DNA of 64,000 nt from Hylemonella gracilis str. Niagara R (lineage in GTDB: Bacteria > Pseudomonadota > Gammaproteobacteria > Burkholderiales > Burkholderiaceae_C): the NCBI RefSeq assembly GCF_000600295.1, contig NZ_JEMG01000001.1, positions 715,920 to 779,919 of the forward strand, read 5' to 3'. The notes under the pieces are model-generated. The model saw only the letters and a program-made list of their open reading frames with translations. It did not search any database and was not told the DNA's origin. Position numbers and translations under genes: made by a program. Below are positions 45,820 to 54,584 of this stretch, one piece after another. Within the stretch, counting starts at the first letter, position 1. The number at the start of each line of letters is the position of its first letter.

Positions 45820-47016
45820 TCAGCGCGCGTCACCTGGCGCGGTGCGCGCGTGCCGGCTGGCCCACAGGCTGATGCCCAGTCCGATCAGGACCAAGCCCAG
45901 CCCGTAGACATGCAGGTTCGCCAGCAGGCCCTGGTCAATCAGGCTGGCGCCCAGTGCCGCGCCCAGGGCCTGGCCGGCGTAGATGGCCGAGGAATTGAGC
46001 GCGATCGTTGCCGAGGCCAGGGCCGGGGCCAGTTGCACCAGGCGCGCCTGTTGCGCTGAATTGCAGGCGAAGCCGCAGAGTGCCCAGGGCAGGGCCAGTA
46101 GCGCATGCAACCAGAACGAGGAGGCGCCGAAGGCGTGGCTCAATGGCCATAGGGCCAGGCTCAGGGCGATGCCGGTCAGGGTGATGGCCACGGCGCGCGC
46201 CGGGCCCAGGCGGTCAATGTGGCGTGACAGCAGCAGATTGCCCGCCAGCCCGAACACGCCGAACCACAGCAGGATCAGCGCCAGCGCCGTCGCGCCCATG
46301 CCCATCACTTGCTCGTGGTAGGGCGCGAAGTAGGCAAACAGCACCATCTGGCCGAAGGAATAAAACAGCGTCACGGCCACCACCCCCATCAGTGCGGGCG
46401 AACGCAGGGTTTGAGTCCAGCCCTGGCGCGAGATCGGGGGCGGGCGCACGCCATCGGGCAGTACGCGCCAGACCCAGACCGCGCCGACAAACGCCAGCAG
46501 CGCTACCAGCCCGAAGGCCCAGCGCCAGCCGAAGGCTCCGGCGATCCAGGCCGACAGCGGCATGCCCAGCACCGAGGCCAGCGACCAGCCCAAAAAGATG
46601 GTGGTGATGGCGCGCCCGCGCTGCGCCAGCGGCACCAGCAGGCCCACGCTGGCGGCCGCCTGCGGTGTGAAGATCGCGGGCGGCACCATGGCCAGGGCGC
46701 GCAGCACCAACAGCCAGCCGTAGCTGGGCGCGCAGGCGCTGGCCGCCATGAAGACCGCGTACCAAAGCAGGGAGAGGGCGAGCAGGCGCCTTCGGTCCCA
46801 GCCCGCCACCAGGCCCGCGGCCAAGGGCGCGCCCAGGCCGATCAGCACGCCGCCCACGGTGATCAGCAGGCCGGTGGCTGGAATGGACACGTCCAGCGAC
46901 GCGCTGATGTCGTTGAGCGTGCCGGGCAGCACCATCACGCCCGCACCGATCACGAAGTTGCCGAACAGCAGGGCGCGCAGGGCCGGATTGGAAGCGGGGG
47001 ACATGGTGCTGGTCAT
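45820..47016 (-). CDS. MFS transporter, DHA1-like (12-TM)
   Basis: 398 residues. Motif A region A-G-W-D-R-R-R-L, TM5 G-W-S-L-A-S-V-L-G-M-P (a motif-C-like stretch), and a central loop L-P-D-G-V-R-P-P. 12 predicted helices fit DHA1 drug or sugar efflux proteins (AraJ-like). Substrate unknown. Convergent with msrC. Confidence 0.88.
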   Translation of the reverse strand: MTSTMSPASNPALRALLFGNFVIGAGVMVLPGTLNDISASLDVSIPATGLLITVGGVLIGLGAPLAAGLVAGWDRRRLLALSLLWYAVFMAASACAPSYGWLLVLRALAMVPPAIFTPQAAASVGLLVPLAQRGRAITTIFLGWSLASVLGMPLSAWIAGAFGWRWAFGLVALLAFVGAVWVWRVLPDGVRPPPISRQGWTQTLRSPALMGVVAVTLFYSFGQMVLFAYFAPYHEQVMGMGATALALILLWFGVFGLAGNLLLSRHIDRLGPARAVAITLTGIALSLALWPLSHAFGASSFWLHALLALPWALCGFACNSAQQARLVQLAPALASATIALNSSAIYAGQALGAALGASLIDQGLLANLHVYGLGLVLIGLGISLWASRHARTAPGDAR

Positions 47017-47073
47017 GTGAAGGGCATGGAGTATGCCGCTGGATGCGTGACCCTGCTGGACGCGCGTGGGAAG

Positions 47074-48477
47074 TCAGGCCGCGCCGCTTGCTGGATCGGG
47101 CGGGAAAGCGATGCGAAACACCGTGCCCGGCCCGCTGGGCAGCGGACTTTGCAGGCTGAGCTGGGCGCCATGCTGCTTCGCGATTTCGCGCGTGATGGCC
47201 AGGCCCAGGCCGCTGCCGCTGACCGTCGCCGGCGCGGCGCGGTAAAAACGCTCGAACACATGGGCCTGGTGTTCGGCGGCGATGCCGGTGCCGCCGTCTT
47301 CCACCTCGACCCAGCGCGGCCCCACGCGCACCGTGACGCGCGTGCCCGGCGGGGCATGGTGCAGGGCGTTGTCCAGCAGATTGCCCAGGGCCTCGTGCAG
47401 CAGCGCGGCTGAGCCCTGCACCACGCAGCCCACCACCAGCGCCTCGAAACCGAGGTCGTCACCGCGTTGCAGGGCGCGTGGCAGGAATTCTTGCGTGACC
47501 TGCCGCGCCAGCGCCACCAGGTCCACCGGCTGGTGCGATTGCATCTCGGGCGCGTGTTCGGCGCGTGTCATCGCCAGCAGCTGTTCGGTCAGCCGCACGG
47601 CATCGTCCGTGGTCTTGCGCGCGGCGCTCAGCAGCGCGGCGCGGTCCGTGGTCTGTTCACGCTCGGTCAGCGCCAACTGGGTCTTGAGCACGGTCAGCGG
47701 CGTGCGCAATTGGTGCGCGGCGTTGTCCAGGAACCGTTTGCGGATGTCGATCAGTCGGCCCAGGCGGGTCAGGTAGCCGTTGAGCGTGTGCACCAGCGGG
47801 TGCAGTTCGCGCGGCAGGCCGGGTGGCTCGATCGGGGTGAGGTCGTCGTCCGCGCGCTGTGCCAGGCGCTGGCGAAAGTTCTCCAGCGGGCGGATGCCGC
47901 GCTGCACGCCCACGACCACCAGCAGCGCTGCGGCCAGCAGCAGCAGGGCCTGCTGGCCCAGAGTGTCGCGCAGGATGTGCCGCACCATCTGTTGGCGCGT
48001 CTCCAGCGTCTCGGCCACGCTGATCTTGAGGATGCGGGCCTGCCCGTGCTCGTCTTCCAGCACATGGGTCAGGTGGGCCAGGCGCACGGGCTGCGCGCGA
48101 AACTGCGCGTCCTCGAACTGCACCAGGGCGTGGTAATGCACCTGCGCCGCCAGCGAGGGAGCGGGGCCGGGCAGGTCTTCCTGGCCGGCCAACCCCTGGC
48201 CCTGGGCATCGGCGATGCGGTAGTACAGGCGCGAGCCGGTGTGGTTCTCGAGCAGATAGCCGGCCGCCCGCTGCGCCTGCAGTTGCAGGCCGCCTTGGCG
48301 CCAGGACAGTTCTTCCGCCAGGGCGCGGCTGGCGAGGTAGAGCGCCCGGTCATAGGCCTCGTTGCTGGCGTCAACGGCATTGCCGTAACTGATCCAGGCG
48401 TTGAGTGCACTCAAGCCCACCAGCGGCAGCAAGATCCAGCCCAGCAGGCGGGCACGCAACGAGGCGGTGGCGTTCAT
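47074..48477 (-). CDS. tctE: TctE-like sensor histidine kinase
   Basis: 467 residues. Two TM helices (about 10-30 and 175-195) frame a periplasmic sensor domain of the TctE-N type. The H-box is F-L-D-N-A-A-H-Q-L-R-T-P-L with His near 259, N-box N-L-L-D-N-A-L-H-H-A, and G-S-G-L-G-L-A-I. It overlaps the response regulator by ATGA and faces tctCBA divergently, so it likely senses the carboxylate that TctC binds. Confidence 0.92.
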   Translation of the reverse strand: MNATASLRARLLGWILLPLVGLSALNAWISYGNAVDASNEAYDRALYLASRALAEELSWRQGGLQLQAQRAAGYLLENHTGSRLYYRIADAQGQGLAGQEDLPGPAPSLAAQVHYHALVQFEDAQFRAQPVRLAHLTHVLEDEHGQARILKISVAETLETRQQMVRHILRDTLGQQALLLLAAALLVVVGVQRGIRPLENFRQRLAQRADDDLTPIEPPGLPRELHPLVHTLNGYLTRLGRLIDIRKRFLDNAAHQLRTPLTVLKTQLALTEREQTTDRAALLSAARKTTDDAVRLTEQLLAMTRAEHAPEMQSHQPVDLVALARQVTQEFLPRALQRGDDLGFEALVVGCVVQGSAALLHEALGNLLDNALHHAPPGTRVTVRVGPRWVEVEDGGTGIAAEHQAHVFERFYRAAPATVSGSGLGLAITREIAKQHGAQLSLQSPLPSGPGTVFRIAFPPDPASGAA

Positions 48478-49196
48478 GCGGGACGCACGGTGTCTTTGTG
48501 CGTGAGCAGATAGCCCAGGCCGCGGATGGTGCTGACCGTGGGCGCCGCCGCCTGCTCCGGTGCACGGGGCGCGGTGTCGAGTTTTTTGCGCAGGCGGTGG
48601 ATCAGCACTTCCACGGCTTCAAGTTCGGTCGTTTCGTCGGCGAAGACCGCGCTGTGCAGCGCCTCCTTGCTGACGCTGCGGCCGGGGTGTTCCAGCAGCA
48701 CGCGCAGGGCGGCGGTCTCGCGCGGGGTCAGCGCCAGCACCTGCTGGTGCAGGGTGGTCTGGCCCGATTCGCGTTCCATCTCCAGCGGCCCCAGGCGCAG
48801 GCGCAAGGACTTCATGCGTCCGGGCCGGCGCAGCAGGGCCTGCAGCCGCGCCTCCAATTCGCTCAGGTCGAAGGGCTTGGGCAGGTAGTCGTCCGCGCCC
48901 AGGTTGAGGCCCAGCACCCGGTCGGGCACGCTGGCGCGCGCGGTCAGGATCATCACCGGCACCGTGTTGCCGCTTTCGCGCAGTTCCTGCAACACGGACA
49001 GGCCGTCGCGGCCAGGCAGGTTGAGGTCCAGCAGCACGGCGTCGAAGGTCTCGCCGCCGCGCAGCAGGGTCAGGGCTTCGTCGCCGTCGCGCGCAAAGGT
49101 CACTTCCGCGCCGGCTTGGCGCAGGGCCGTGCCCAGCCACAGCGCCAAATCAGGGGTGTCTTCGACGAGCAGGAGGCGGGATGTCAGGGTATGCAC
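48474..49196 (-). CDS. tctD: TctD-like OmpR-family response regulator
   Basis: About 240 residues from a GTG at 49196 (the ATG at 49238 adds 14). Receiver domain with L-L-V-E-D-T-P-D-L and phospho-Asp in D-A-V-L-L-D-L-N-L-P, K in Y-L-P-K-P-F. The winged-helix OmpR output ends V-S-T-I-R-G-L-G-Y-L-L. Its stop overlaps the tctE start. It should activate the divergent tctCBA operon. Confidence 0.93.
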   Translation of the reverse strand: MHTLTSRLLLVEDTPDLALWLGTALRQAGAEVTFARDGDEALTLLRGGETFDAVLLDLNLPGRDGLSVLQELRESGNTVPVMILTARASVPDRVLGLNLGADDYLPKPFDLSELEARLQALLRRPGRMKSLRLRLGPLEMERESGQTTLHQQVLALTPRETAALRVLLEHPGRSVSKEALHSAVFADETTELEAVEVLIHRLRKKLDTAPRAPEQAAAPTVSTIRGLGYLLTHKDTVRPA

Positions 49197-49306
49197 CGGG
49201 GGGTTCTGACAGGTGTTTGAAAGCCTGGGCCGGGGCACAGGTCCAGAATCCCGGCACTGCGGGCTGGGCCTGCAAAGGGTTTTTGATTCTTACACAGGAG
49301 ACGACG

Positions 49307-50281
49307 ATGCAAACGAAGCGACGTGAATTCCTCGGCCTGGGTCTGGCCGCCGGTGCCGGTCTGGCCCTGCCCGTCTGGGCTCAGGGCCAGCCCCTGTTCG
49401 ACACCCTCAATATGTTCGTGCCCGCCGCGCCCGGCGGCGGCTGGGACGGCACGGCGCGCGCCATCGAGCGCGCCGCCAAGGCCGCGGGCCTGGTGGGCAA
49501 TATGCCCTTCGAGAACGTGGCCGGCGCGGGCGGCATGGTGGGTCTGCCGCGTTACGTGAACCAGCGCAAGGGCAAGGGTGACAACCTGATGGTGGGGGGC
49601 TCCGTCATGGTGGGCGCGGCCATCGCCAACAAGAGCCCGGTGACCATGAAGAACGTCACGCCGATCGCGCGCCTGACCGAAGAGGCTGGTGTGGTCGCCG
49701 TGCCCGCCGGTGGCCCGATCAAGACCTGGAAAGATCTGGAAGCCGCGCTCAAGGCCAACCCCCGCGCCGTGCCGGTGGCGGGTGGCAGCGCAGGCGGCAC
49801 CGACCATGTGCTGCTGGGCCTGATCATCCAGGCCCTGGGCCGCAACCCGCGCGAGGCGGCCTACGTGGCTTTCTCGGGCGGCGGGCAGGCCAATGCTGCG
49901 CTGCTGGGGGGCCAGGTGTCGGCGGGCATTTCGGGCTACTCCGAGTTCGAGGAGCACATCAACGCCGGGCGCTTGGTCGCGCTGGCTGTCTCCGGCAACA
50001 AACGCATCCCCGGCGTCAATGTGCCCACCTTGAGCGAGCTGGGCGTGCCCGTGACGGCCGCCAACTGGCGCGGCGTGTTCGCGCCGCCCGGCATCAGCAC
50101 CGCGCAGCGCGACGCCCTGGTGAGTTTCATGACCCGCCTGCATGCGTCCGAGGCCTGGAAGAAGGAACTGGAAACCCGCAAGTGGACGGACGTGTTCCTG
50201 ACCGCGCCGGCCTTCGACAAGCAACTGGCCGACGACATCCGCGCGACCGAGGCCGTCATGAAGGACCTGGGGCTGGCCTGA
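49307..50281 (+). CDS. tctC: TctC-like TTT substrate-binding protein
   Basis: 324 residues, RBS CAGGAG. The N-terminus R-R-E-F-L-G-L-G-L-A-A is a twin-arginine-like signal ending A-W-A-Q near 25. TctC markers are F-V-P-A-A-P-G-G-G-W-D, F-E-N-V-A-G-A-G-G-M-V-G, and G-G-S-A-G-G-T-D-H. Binds a (tri)carboxylate for the TctAB pump; genes overlap by TGATG with tctB. Confidence 0.94.
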   Translation: MQTKRREFLGLGLAAGAGLALPVWAQGQPLFDTLNMFVPAAPGGGWDGTARAIERAAKAAGLVGNMPFENVAGAGGMVGLPRYVNQRKGKGDNLMVGGSVMVGAAIANKSPVTMKNVTPIARLTEEAGVVAVPAGGPIKTWKDLEAALKANPRAVPVAGGSAGGTDHVLLGLIIQALGRNPREAAYVAFSGGGQANAALLGGQVSAGISGYSEFEEHINAGRLVALAVSGNKRIPGVNVPTLSELGVPVTAANWRGVFAPPGISTAQRDALVSFMTRLHASEAWKKELETRKWTDVFLTAPAFDKQLADDIRATEAVMKDLGLA

Positions 50282-50862
50282 TGTCCGCATCCACCTCCAC
50301 AACGGCTTCCACGTCCAAGTCCCTGGCAGCGGGTGCGGCCAGGCGCCGCGCGCGCTTCACGCCCGGGCGCCTGGCCCTGTTGCTGGTGGCCTTGGCCGTG
50401 GTGGCTGCCTGGCAGGTCACGGTGATCCCCGAGTCCATGATCCAGATGGCCGTCGGCCCCGTGCTGGTGCCCGGGGTGGTGGTGGCCATGCTGGTCGTGC
50501 TGGCCCTGGCCTATGGCTGGAGCGCCTGGCGCGGCCGCCAGGTGGACGATGCCCAGATCGAGGACCATGAGCCCCTGCCGGGCGGTGATCGGCGTTTGTT
50601 GTTTTTGCTGGGCGGCGGTGTGCTCTTCATGGCCCTGGTGCAGCCGTTGGGCTTCATCATTCCCGCTGCCTTGTGCGGCATGGGCGTGGCCCGGGCATTT
50701 GATGCGCCGGTGATCGGGCGTTCCGCCTGGCGCTCGGGCCTGATCTGCCTGGGCATCGCGGCCTTCTTCTGGTTCGTGCTGGCCTACCTGCTGGGCGTGG
50801 GCCTGGGCCCGGCGCTGAGCTGGCCCTGGACGGACTTGGCCACCGACGCTGTCGCGGCCTGA
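50281..50862 (+). CDS. tctB: TctB-like small membrane subunit of TTT transporter
   Basis: 193 residues with four predicted TM helices (about 33-50, 60-80, 105-125, 150-175) after a Ser/Thr/Ala-rich N-terminus. The pattern G-G-G-V-L-F-M-A-L-V-Q-P-L-G-F-I-I-P-A-A is typical for TctB. Starts on the last base of the tctC stop; tctA follows after 15 bp. Confidence 0.9.
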   Translation: MSASTSTTASTSKSLAAGAARRRARFTPGRLALLLVALAVVAAWQVTVIPESMIQMAVGPVLVPGVVVAMLVVLALAYGWSAWRGRQVDDAQIEDHEPLPGGDRRLLFLLGGGVLFMALVQPLGFIIPAALCGMGVARAFDAPVIGRSAWRSGLICLGIAAFFWFVLAYLLGVGLGPALSWPWTDLATDAVAA

Positions 50863-50877
50863 TTTTTCGGAGCAAGC

Positions 50878-52374
50878 ATGCAAGGATTCGAGGCTCTGCT
50901 GGCCGGGTTTGCCAGCGCGCTGCAACCCACGACCCTGCTCTGGGGTTTCGCCGGCTGTTTTCTGGGCACGCTGGTGGGCGTTTTGCCCGGCATCAGTCCG
51001 GCGCTGACCATCGCGCTGCTGCTGCCGTTGACTTACCAGGTGCCAGCCACCAGCATGTTCGTGATGTTTGCGGGCATCTACTACGGCGCGGCCTACGGCG
51101 GCTCCACCACCTCCATCCTGCTCAACACCCCGGGGGAATCCGGCTCGGTGGTGACCGCGCTGGAAGGCAACAAGATGGCGCGGCGCGGGCGCGCGGGCCA
51201 GGCGCTGGCGACGGCGGCCATCGGCAGTTTCGTCGCGGGCACCATCGGCACGCTGGCGCTGACCTTCTTCGCGCCCTGGGTGGTGCAGGCCGCGCTGGCC
51301 TTTGGCCCGGCGGAATACTTCAGCCTGATGGTGCTGTCGCTGGTCGCGGTGTCGGCGGTGCTGGGCAACTCCGTGTTGCGCGGGCTGATCAGCCTCTTCC
51401 TCGGTTTGCTCGCGGGCTTGGTGGGCATCGACCTGCAGACCGGCCAGCCACGTTTCACCTTTGGCCGTGCCGAACTGCTGGACGGGCTGGAGGTGACGGT
51501 GGTCGTCGTGGGTCTGTTCGCCGTGGGCGAGGCGCTGTACCTGGCCTGGCAGGGGCGTGAATCGCGCAATGCCGAGGTCATGAAGCTCACGGGCAGCCTG
51601 CGCCTGAGCCGCCAGGATTGGGGGCGTTCCTGGAAGGCCTGGCTGCGGGGCGCGCTCTACGGCTTTCCCATTGGGGCCATGCCGGCCGGCGGCGCCGAGC
51701 TGCCCACCATGCTCTCGTACTACACCGAGCGCAAGCTCAGCAAGCACCCCGAGGAATTCGGAAAAGGTGCCATTGAAGGCGTGGCCGGACCCGAGGCCGC
51801 CAACAACGCGGCGGCGGCGGGTGTGCTCATGCCGCTGCTCACGCTGGGCATCCCGACCTCGGCCACGGCGGCCATCATGCTCTCGGCTTTCGAGGGCTAC
51901 GGCATCCAGCCCGGCCCGCAACTCTTCACGCAGCAGGGCGCCCTGGTCTGGACGCTGATCGCCAGTCTCTATATCGGCAACGTCATCCTGCTGGTGCTCA
52001 ACCTGCCGCTGGTGGGCCTGTGGGTCAAGCTGCTCAAGATTCCGCCACCCTGGCTGTACGCGGGCATCGTCATCGTGTCCATCGCCGGTGTGTACGGCGC
52101 GAGCAACTCGGTGTTCAACGTGGGCCTGCTGTTCGCCTTCGGCATCCTCGGTTTCGTGATGCGCCGATTTGACTTTCCCGCCGCGCCGCTGATCGTCGGG
52201 CTCATCCTCGCGCCCATGGCCGAGCAGTCCATGCGGCAGGCGCTCATCATCAGCCAGGGGGACTGGTTCACCTTCTTCACGCGCCCGCTGTCGGGCACGC
52301 TGATGGCCATCGCCCTCGTGCTGCTGTTCGCGCCGCCGCTTTGGCGCGTGGCGCGGCGTCGGCTGCAGGCTTGA
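50878..52374 (+). CDS. tctA: TctA large membrane subunit of TTT transporter
   Basis: 498 residues, about 12 TM helices. Signatures are [40 protein letters not shown], and [20 protein letters not shown]. Forms the permease with TctB and receives substrate from TctC. Confidence 0.97.
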   Translation: MQGFEALLAGFASALQPTTLLWGFAGCFLGTLVGVLPGISPALTIALLLPLTYQVPATSMFVMFAGIYYGAAYGGSTTSILLNTPGESGSVVTALEGNKMARRGRAGQALATAAIGSFVAGTIGTLALTFFAPWVVQAALAFGPAEYFSLMVLSLVAVSAVLGNSVLRGLISLFLGLLAGLVGIDLQTGQPRFTFGRAELLDGLEVTVVVVGLFAVGEALYLAWQGRESRNAEVMKLTGSLRLSRQDWGRSWKAWLRGALYGFPIGAMPAGGAELPTMLSYYTERKLSKHPEEFGKGAIEGVAGPEAANNAAAAGVLMPLLTLGIPTSATAAIMLSAFEGYGIQPGPQLFTQQGALVWTLIASLYIGNVILLVLNLPLVGLWVKLLKIPPPWLYAGIVIVSIAGVYGASNSVFNVGLLFAFGILGFVMRRFDFPAAPLIVGLILAPMAEQSMRQALIISQGDWFTFFTRPLSGTLMAIALVLLFAPPLWRVARRRLQA

Positions 52375-52399
52375 TCAGCCGCTGACAACCAGGGGGCGC

Positions 52400-52933
52400 T
52401 CACAGGAGCTTGAGCGCCTCGGGGATCAGCCACAGCAGGGCCGCCGTCATGGTGACGTAACGCAGGAACTTGCCGACGGCCATGTAGGCCACGCAGGGCC
52501 AGAAGGGCAGCTTCAGCCAGCCCGCCACCGCGCACAGCGGGTCGCCGACGATGGGCAGCCAGGACAGCAGGCAGGCTTTCGGGCCCAGGTGTTCCAGCCA
52601 AGCCAGCGCGCGCAGGTGCGCGCGCGACTGCGCCTTGGCATGGGCCTGCAACCCCGCCCGGTCATGCCGCAGCTTGTCCACGGCCCGGTGCGCACCGTAA
52701 CCCAGCCACCAATTCAGCGCGCCGCCCAGGGTGTTGCCTGCCGTGGCCACGAAGACGGCGGGCCAGAACAATTCGGGATTCAAATGCAGCAGTCCCACCA
52801 GCGCGGGCTCCGAGCCCATGGGCAGCAAGGTCGCGGAAATGAAGGCGATCACGAACAGCGTGCTCAGGCCGAATTCCGGCAGGGCCAGCCAGGCGAGCAA
52901 TTGCTGCAGCGCCACATTGAATTGCTCCATCAT
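52400..52933 (-). CDS. YqaA-family membrane protein (SNARE-associated/DedA-like)
   Basis: 177 residues, five hydrophobic segments. T-L-L-P-M-G-S-E-P-A-L-V-G and A-T-A-G-N-T-L-G-G-A-L-N-W-W-L-G are YqaA/DedA motifs; G-D-P-L-C-A-V-A-G-W follows. DedA relatives move lipids or protect membrane potential; YqaA itself is not well defined. Convergent with tctA, divergent from dusB. Confidence 0.9.
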   Translation of the reverse strand: MMEQFNVALQQLLAWLALPEFGLSTLFVIAFISATLLPMGSEPALVGLLHLNPELFWPAVFVATAGNTLGGALNWWLGYGAHRAVDKLRHDRAGLQAHAKAQSRAHLRALAWLEHLGPKACLLSWLPIVGDPLCAVAGWLKLPFWPCVAYMAVGKFLRYVTMTAALLWLIPEALKLL

Positions 52934-53094
52934 GGTGGCGCAGTATAGAAAGCACGCATGCGCGAGTAAGGGAAAGCGTGGAACGTGGAGGTGGCAAAGC
53001 GGCTTGCGCGCCCGATTCCAACTGCTGAAAATTTGAGCAGATAGAATCCGCCGCTCCGTCTTCGCCCCCGGCTCCTTTTTTTTCCTGTTCCCGC

Positions 53095-54228
53095 ATGAAC
53101 TCCGGTCCTGTTTCCGGTGTGCGCATTGGCGCGCACCTGTTGCCGAACAATGTGTTCGCCGCGCCCATGGCCGGGGTGACGGACCGGCCTTTCCGCAAGC
53201 TGTGCAAGGCGCTGGGCGCGGGTTACGCGGTCAGCGAGATGGTGACGTCGCGCAAGGAACTGTGGAACAGCCTCAAGACCAGCCGCCGCGCCGACCACAG
53301 TGGCGAGCCGGGTCCGATCGCGGTGCAGATCGCGGGCACCGACGCCACCATGATGGCCGAGGCCGCGATCTACAACATCGAACGCGGCGCCCAGATCATA
53401 GACATCAACATGGGCTGTCCGGCCAAGAAGGTCTGCAACAAGTGGGCCGGCTCGGCACTGATGCAGGACGAGGCCCTGGCGCTCGAAATCGCAGAGGCCG
53501 TGGTCGCCGCCTGTGAGCCGCATGGTGTTCCCGTCACGCTCAAGATGCGCACGGGGTGGTGCCAGGCGAACAAGAACGCCGTCACCCTGGCCCGAGCCTT
53601 TGAAGGCGTGGGCATCCGCATGCTGACGGTGCATGGTCGCACGCGCGAACAGGGTTACGGCGGTCAGGCCGAGTACGACACGATTGCCGCGGTCAAGGCC
53701 GCCGTGCGGGTGCCCGTGGTGGCCAATGGCGACATCACCTCGCCCGAGAAGGCGCGCGCGGTGCTGGCTCATACCGGGGCCGACGCCGTGATGATCGGCC
53801 GCGCCGCCCAGGGCCGGCCCTGGATCTTCCGTGAAGTGGCGCATTACCTCGCCACCGGCGAGCATCTGGCCCCGCCGTTGGTGGCCGAAGTCAAGCGCCT
53901 GCTGCTCGACCACCTGCTGGAACATTACGTGTTGTATGGCGATGCGGGCTGGACTGCGGGCGCGGCAGCGCAGCCGAGCGCAAGCACCGGCGGACATCCG
54001 GGGGCGAACACCGGCGTCCGGAGCGCGCGCAAGCACATCGGCTGGTACGTGCGCGGCCTGCCCGGTGGCGAGGCCTTCCGCGCCCGCATGAATGGCCTGG
54101 AGGACAGCCGCGCCCAGTGGCAGGCCGTGTCGGATTATTTTGACGAGCTGGGTGCCGTGATGGACCGCTTGCCGGCGGTGGGCGCCGTGTTGCCCGGACC
54201 GGTGGAAGAAGCAGAAACGCCTGTGTGA
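53095..54228 (+). CDS. dusB: tRNA-dihydrouridine synthase DusB
   Basis: 377 residues, FMN-dependent TIM barrel that reduces U17 of tRNA. Motifs are A-P-M-A-G-V-T-D-R-P-F-R-K-L-C, N-M-G-C-P-A-K-K-V (catalytic Cys), K-M-R-T-G-W, V-H-G-R-T-R, N-G-D-I, and M-I-G-R-A-A-Q-G-R-P-W. A low-complexity insertion (G-W-T-A-G-A-A-A-Q-P-S-A-S-T-G-G-H-P) near residues 283-307 breaks the C-terminal domain, which otherwise reads R-K-H-I-G-W-Y. First gene of the dusB-fis operon. Confidence 0.96.
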   Translation: MNSGPVSGVRIGAHLLPNNVFAAPMAGVTDRPFRKLCKALGAGYAVSEMVTSRKELWNSLKTSRRADHSGEPGPIAVQIAGTDATMMAEAAIYNIERGAQIIDINMGCPAKKVCNKWAGSALMQDEALALEIAEAVVAACEPHGVPVTLKMRTGWCQANKNAVTLARAFEGVGIRMLTVHGRTREQGYGGQAEYDTIAAVKAAVRVPVVANGDITSPEKARAVLAHTGADAVMIGRAAQGRPWIFREVAHYLATGEHLAPPLVAEVKRLLLDHLLEHYVLYGDAGWTAGAAAQPSASTGGHPGANTGVRSARKHIGWYVRGLPGGEAFRARMNGLEDSRAQWQAVSDYFDELGAVMDRLPAVGAVLPGPVEEAETPV

Positions 54229-54279
54229 TCACGCGCTGGAGCGTGGGCCTGCGTGGGTGTGGCGAGCCAGCAGGACGCT

Positions 54280-54335
54280 GCGAGCCAGAACGGATGAGCC
54301 AAGAACAATGAGCCAGAAAAAATGAGCAAGAAGCA
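54280..54335 (+). repeat. 14-bp tandem repeat covering the fis start
   Basis: Units at 54280, 54294, 54308 and 54322 share [AG][TC]GAGC[CA]A[AG]A. The last three begin ATGAGC, and the third is the true fis start. ATG 54294 and 54308 each open a five-codon frame (M-S-Q-E-Q, M-S-Q-K-K) that stops by an ATGA overlap with the next ATG. Confidence 0.85.
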
Positions 54336-54558
54336 GATCGAAGAATGCGTGCGCAACAGCATGGAAGCTTATTTCAAGGACCTGCGCGGCGCCGAGCCGG
54401 ACCGCATGTACGACATGCTGGTGCGTGTGGTCGAGAAACCGCTGCTGGAAGTGGTGATGACACATGCCGAGCACAACCAATCCCGCGCCGCCGAGTGGCT
54501 GGGCCTGAACCGCAACACCTTGCGCAAGAAGCTGGTCGAGCACAAATTGCTCAAATGA
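54322..54558 (+). CDS. fis: Fis-family nucleoid/DNA-binding protein
   Basis: 78 residues, starting M-S-K-K-Q-I-E-E-C-V. C-terminal HTH R-A-A-E-W-L-G-L-N-R-N-T-L-R-K-K-L is the Fis/NtrC type. Core region K-P-L-L-E-V-V-M-T-H-A-E-H-N-Q-S is conserved. It bends DNA and modulates stable RNA synthesis and other genes. Second gene of dusB-fis; purH follows 26 bp on. Confidence 0.94.
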   Translation: MSKKQIEECVRNSMEAYFKDLRGAEPDRMYDMLVRVVEKPLLEVVMTHAEHNQSRAAEWLGLNRNTLRKKLVEHKLLK

Positions 54559-54584
54559 TTTTCCGAACCGATAGATAAGACACC

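Noticed and set aside
49936-51921. 661-residue reverse frame opposite tctCBA
   Set aside because: Composition is His/Arg/Gln-rich as expected for the antisense of GC-rich coding DNA; the forward genes are certain.
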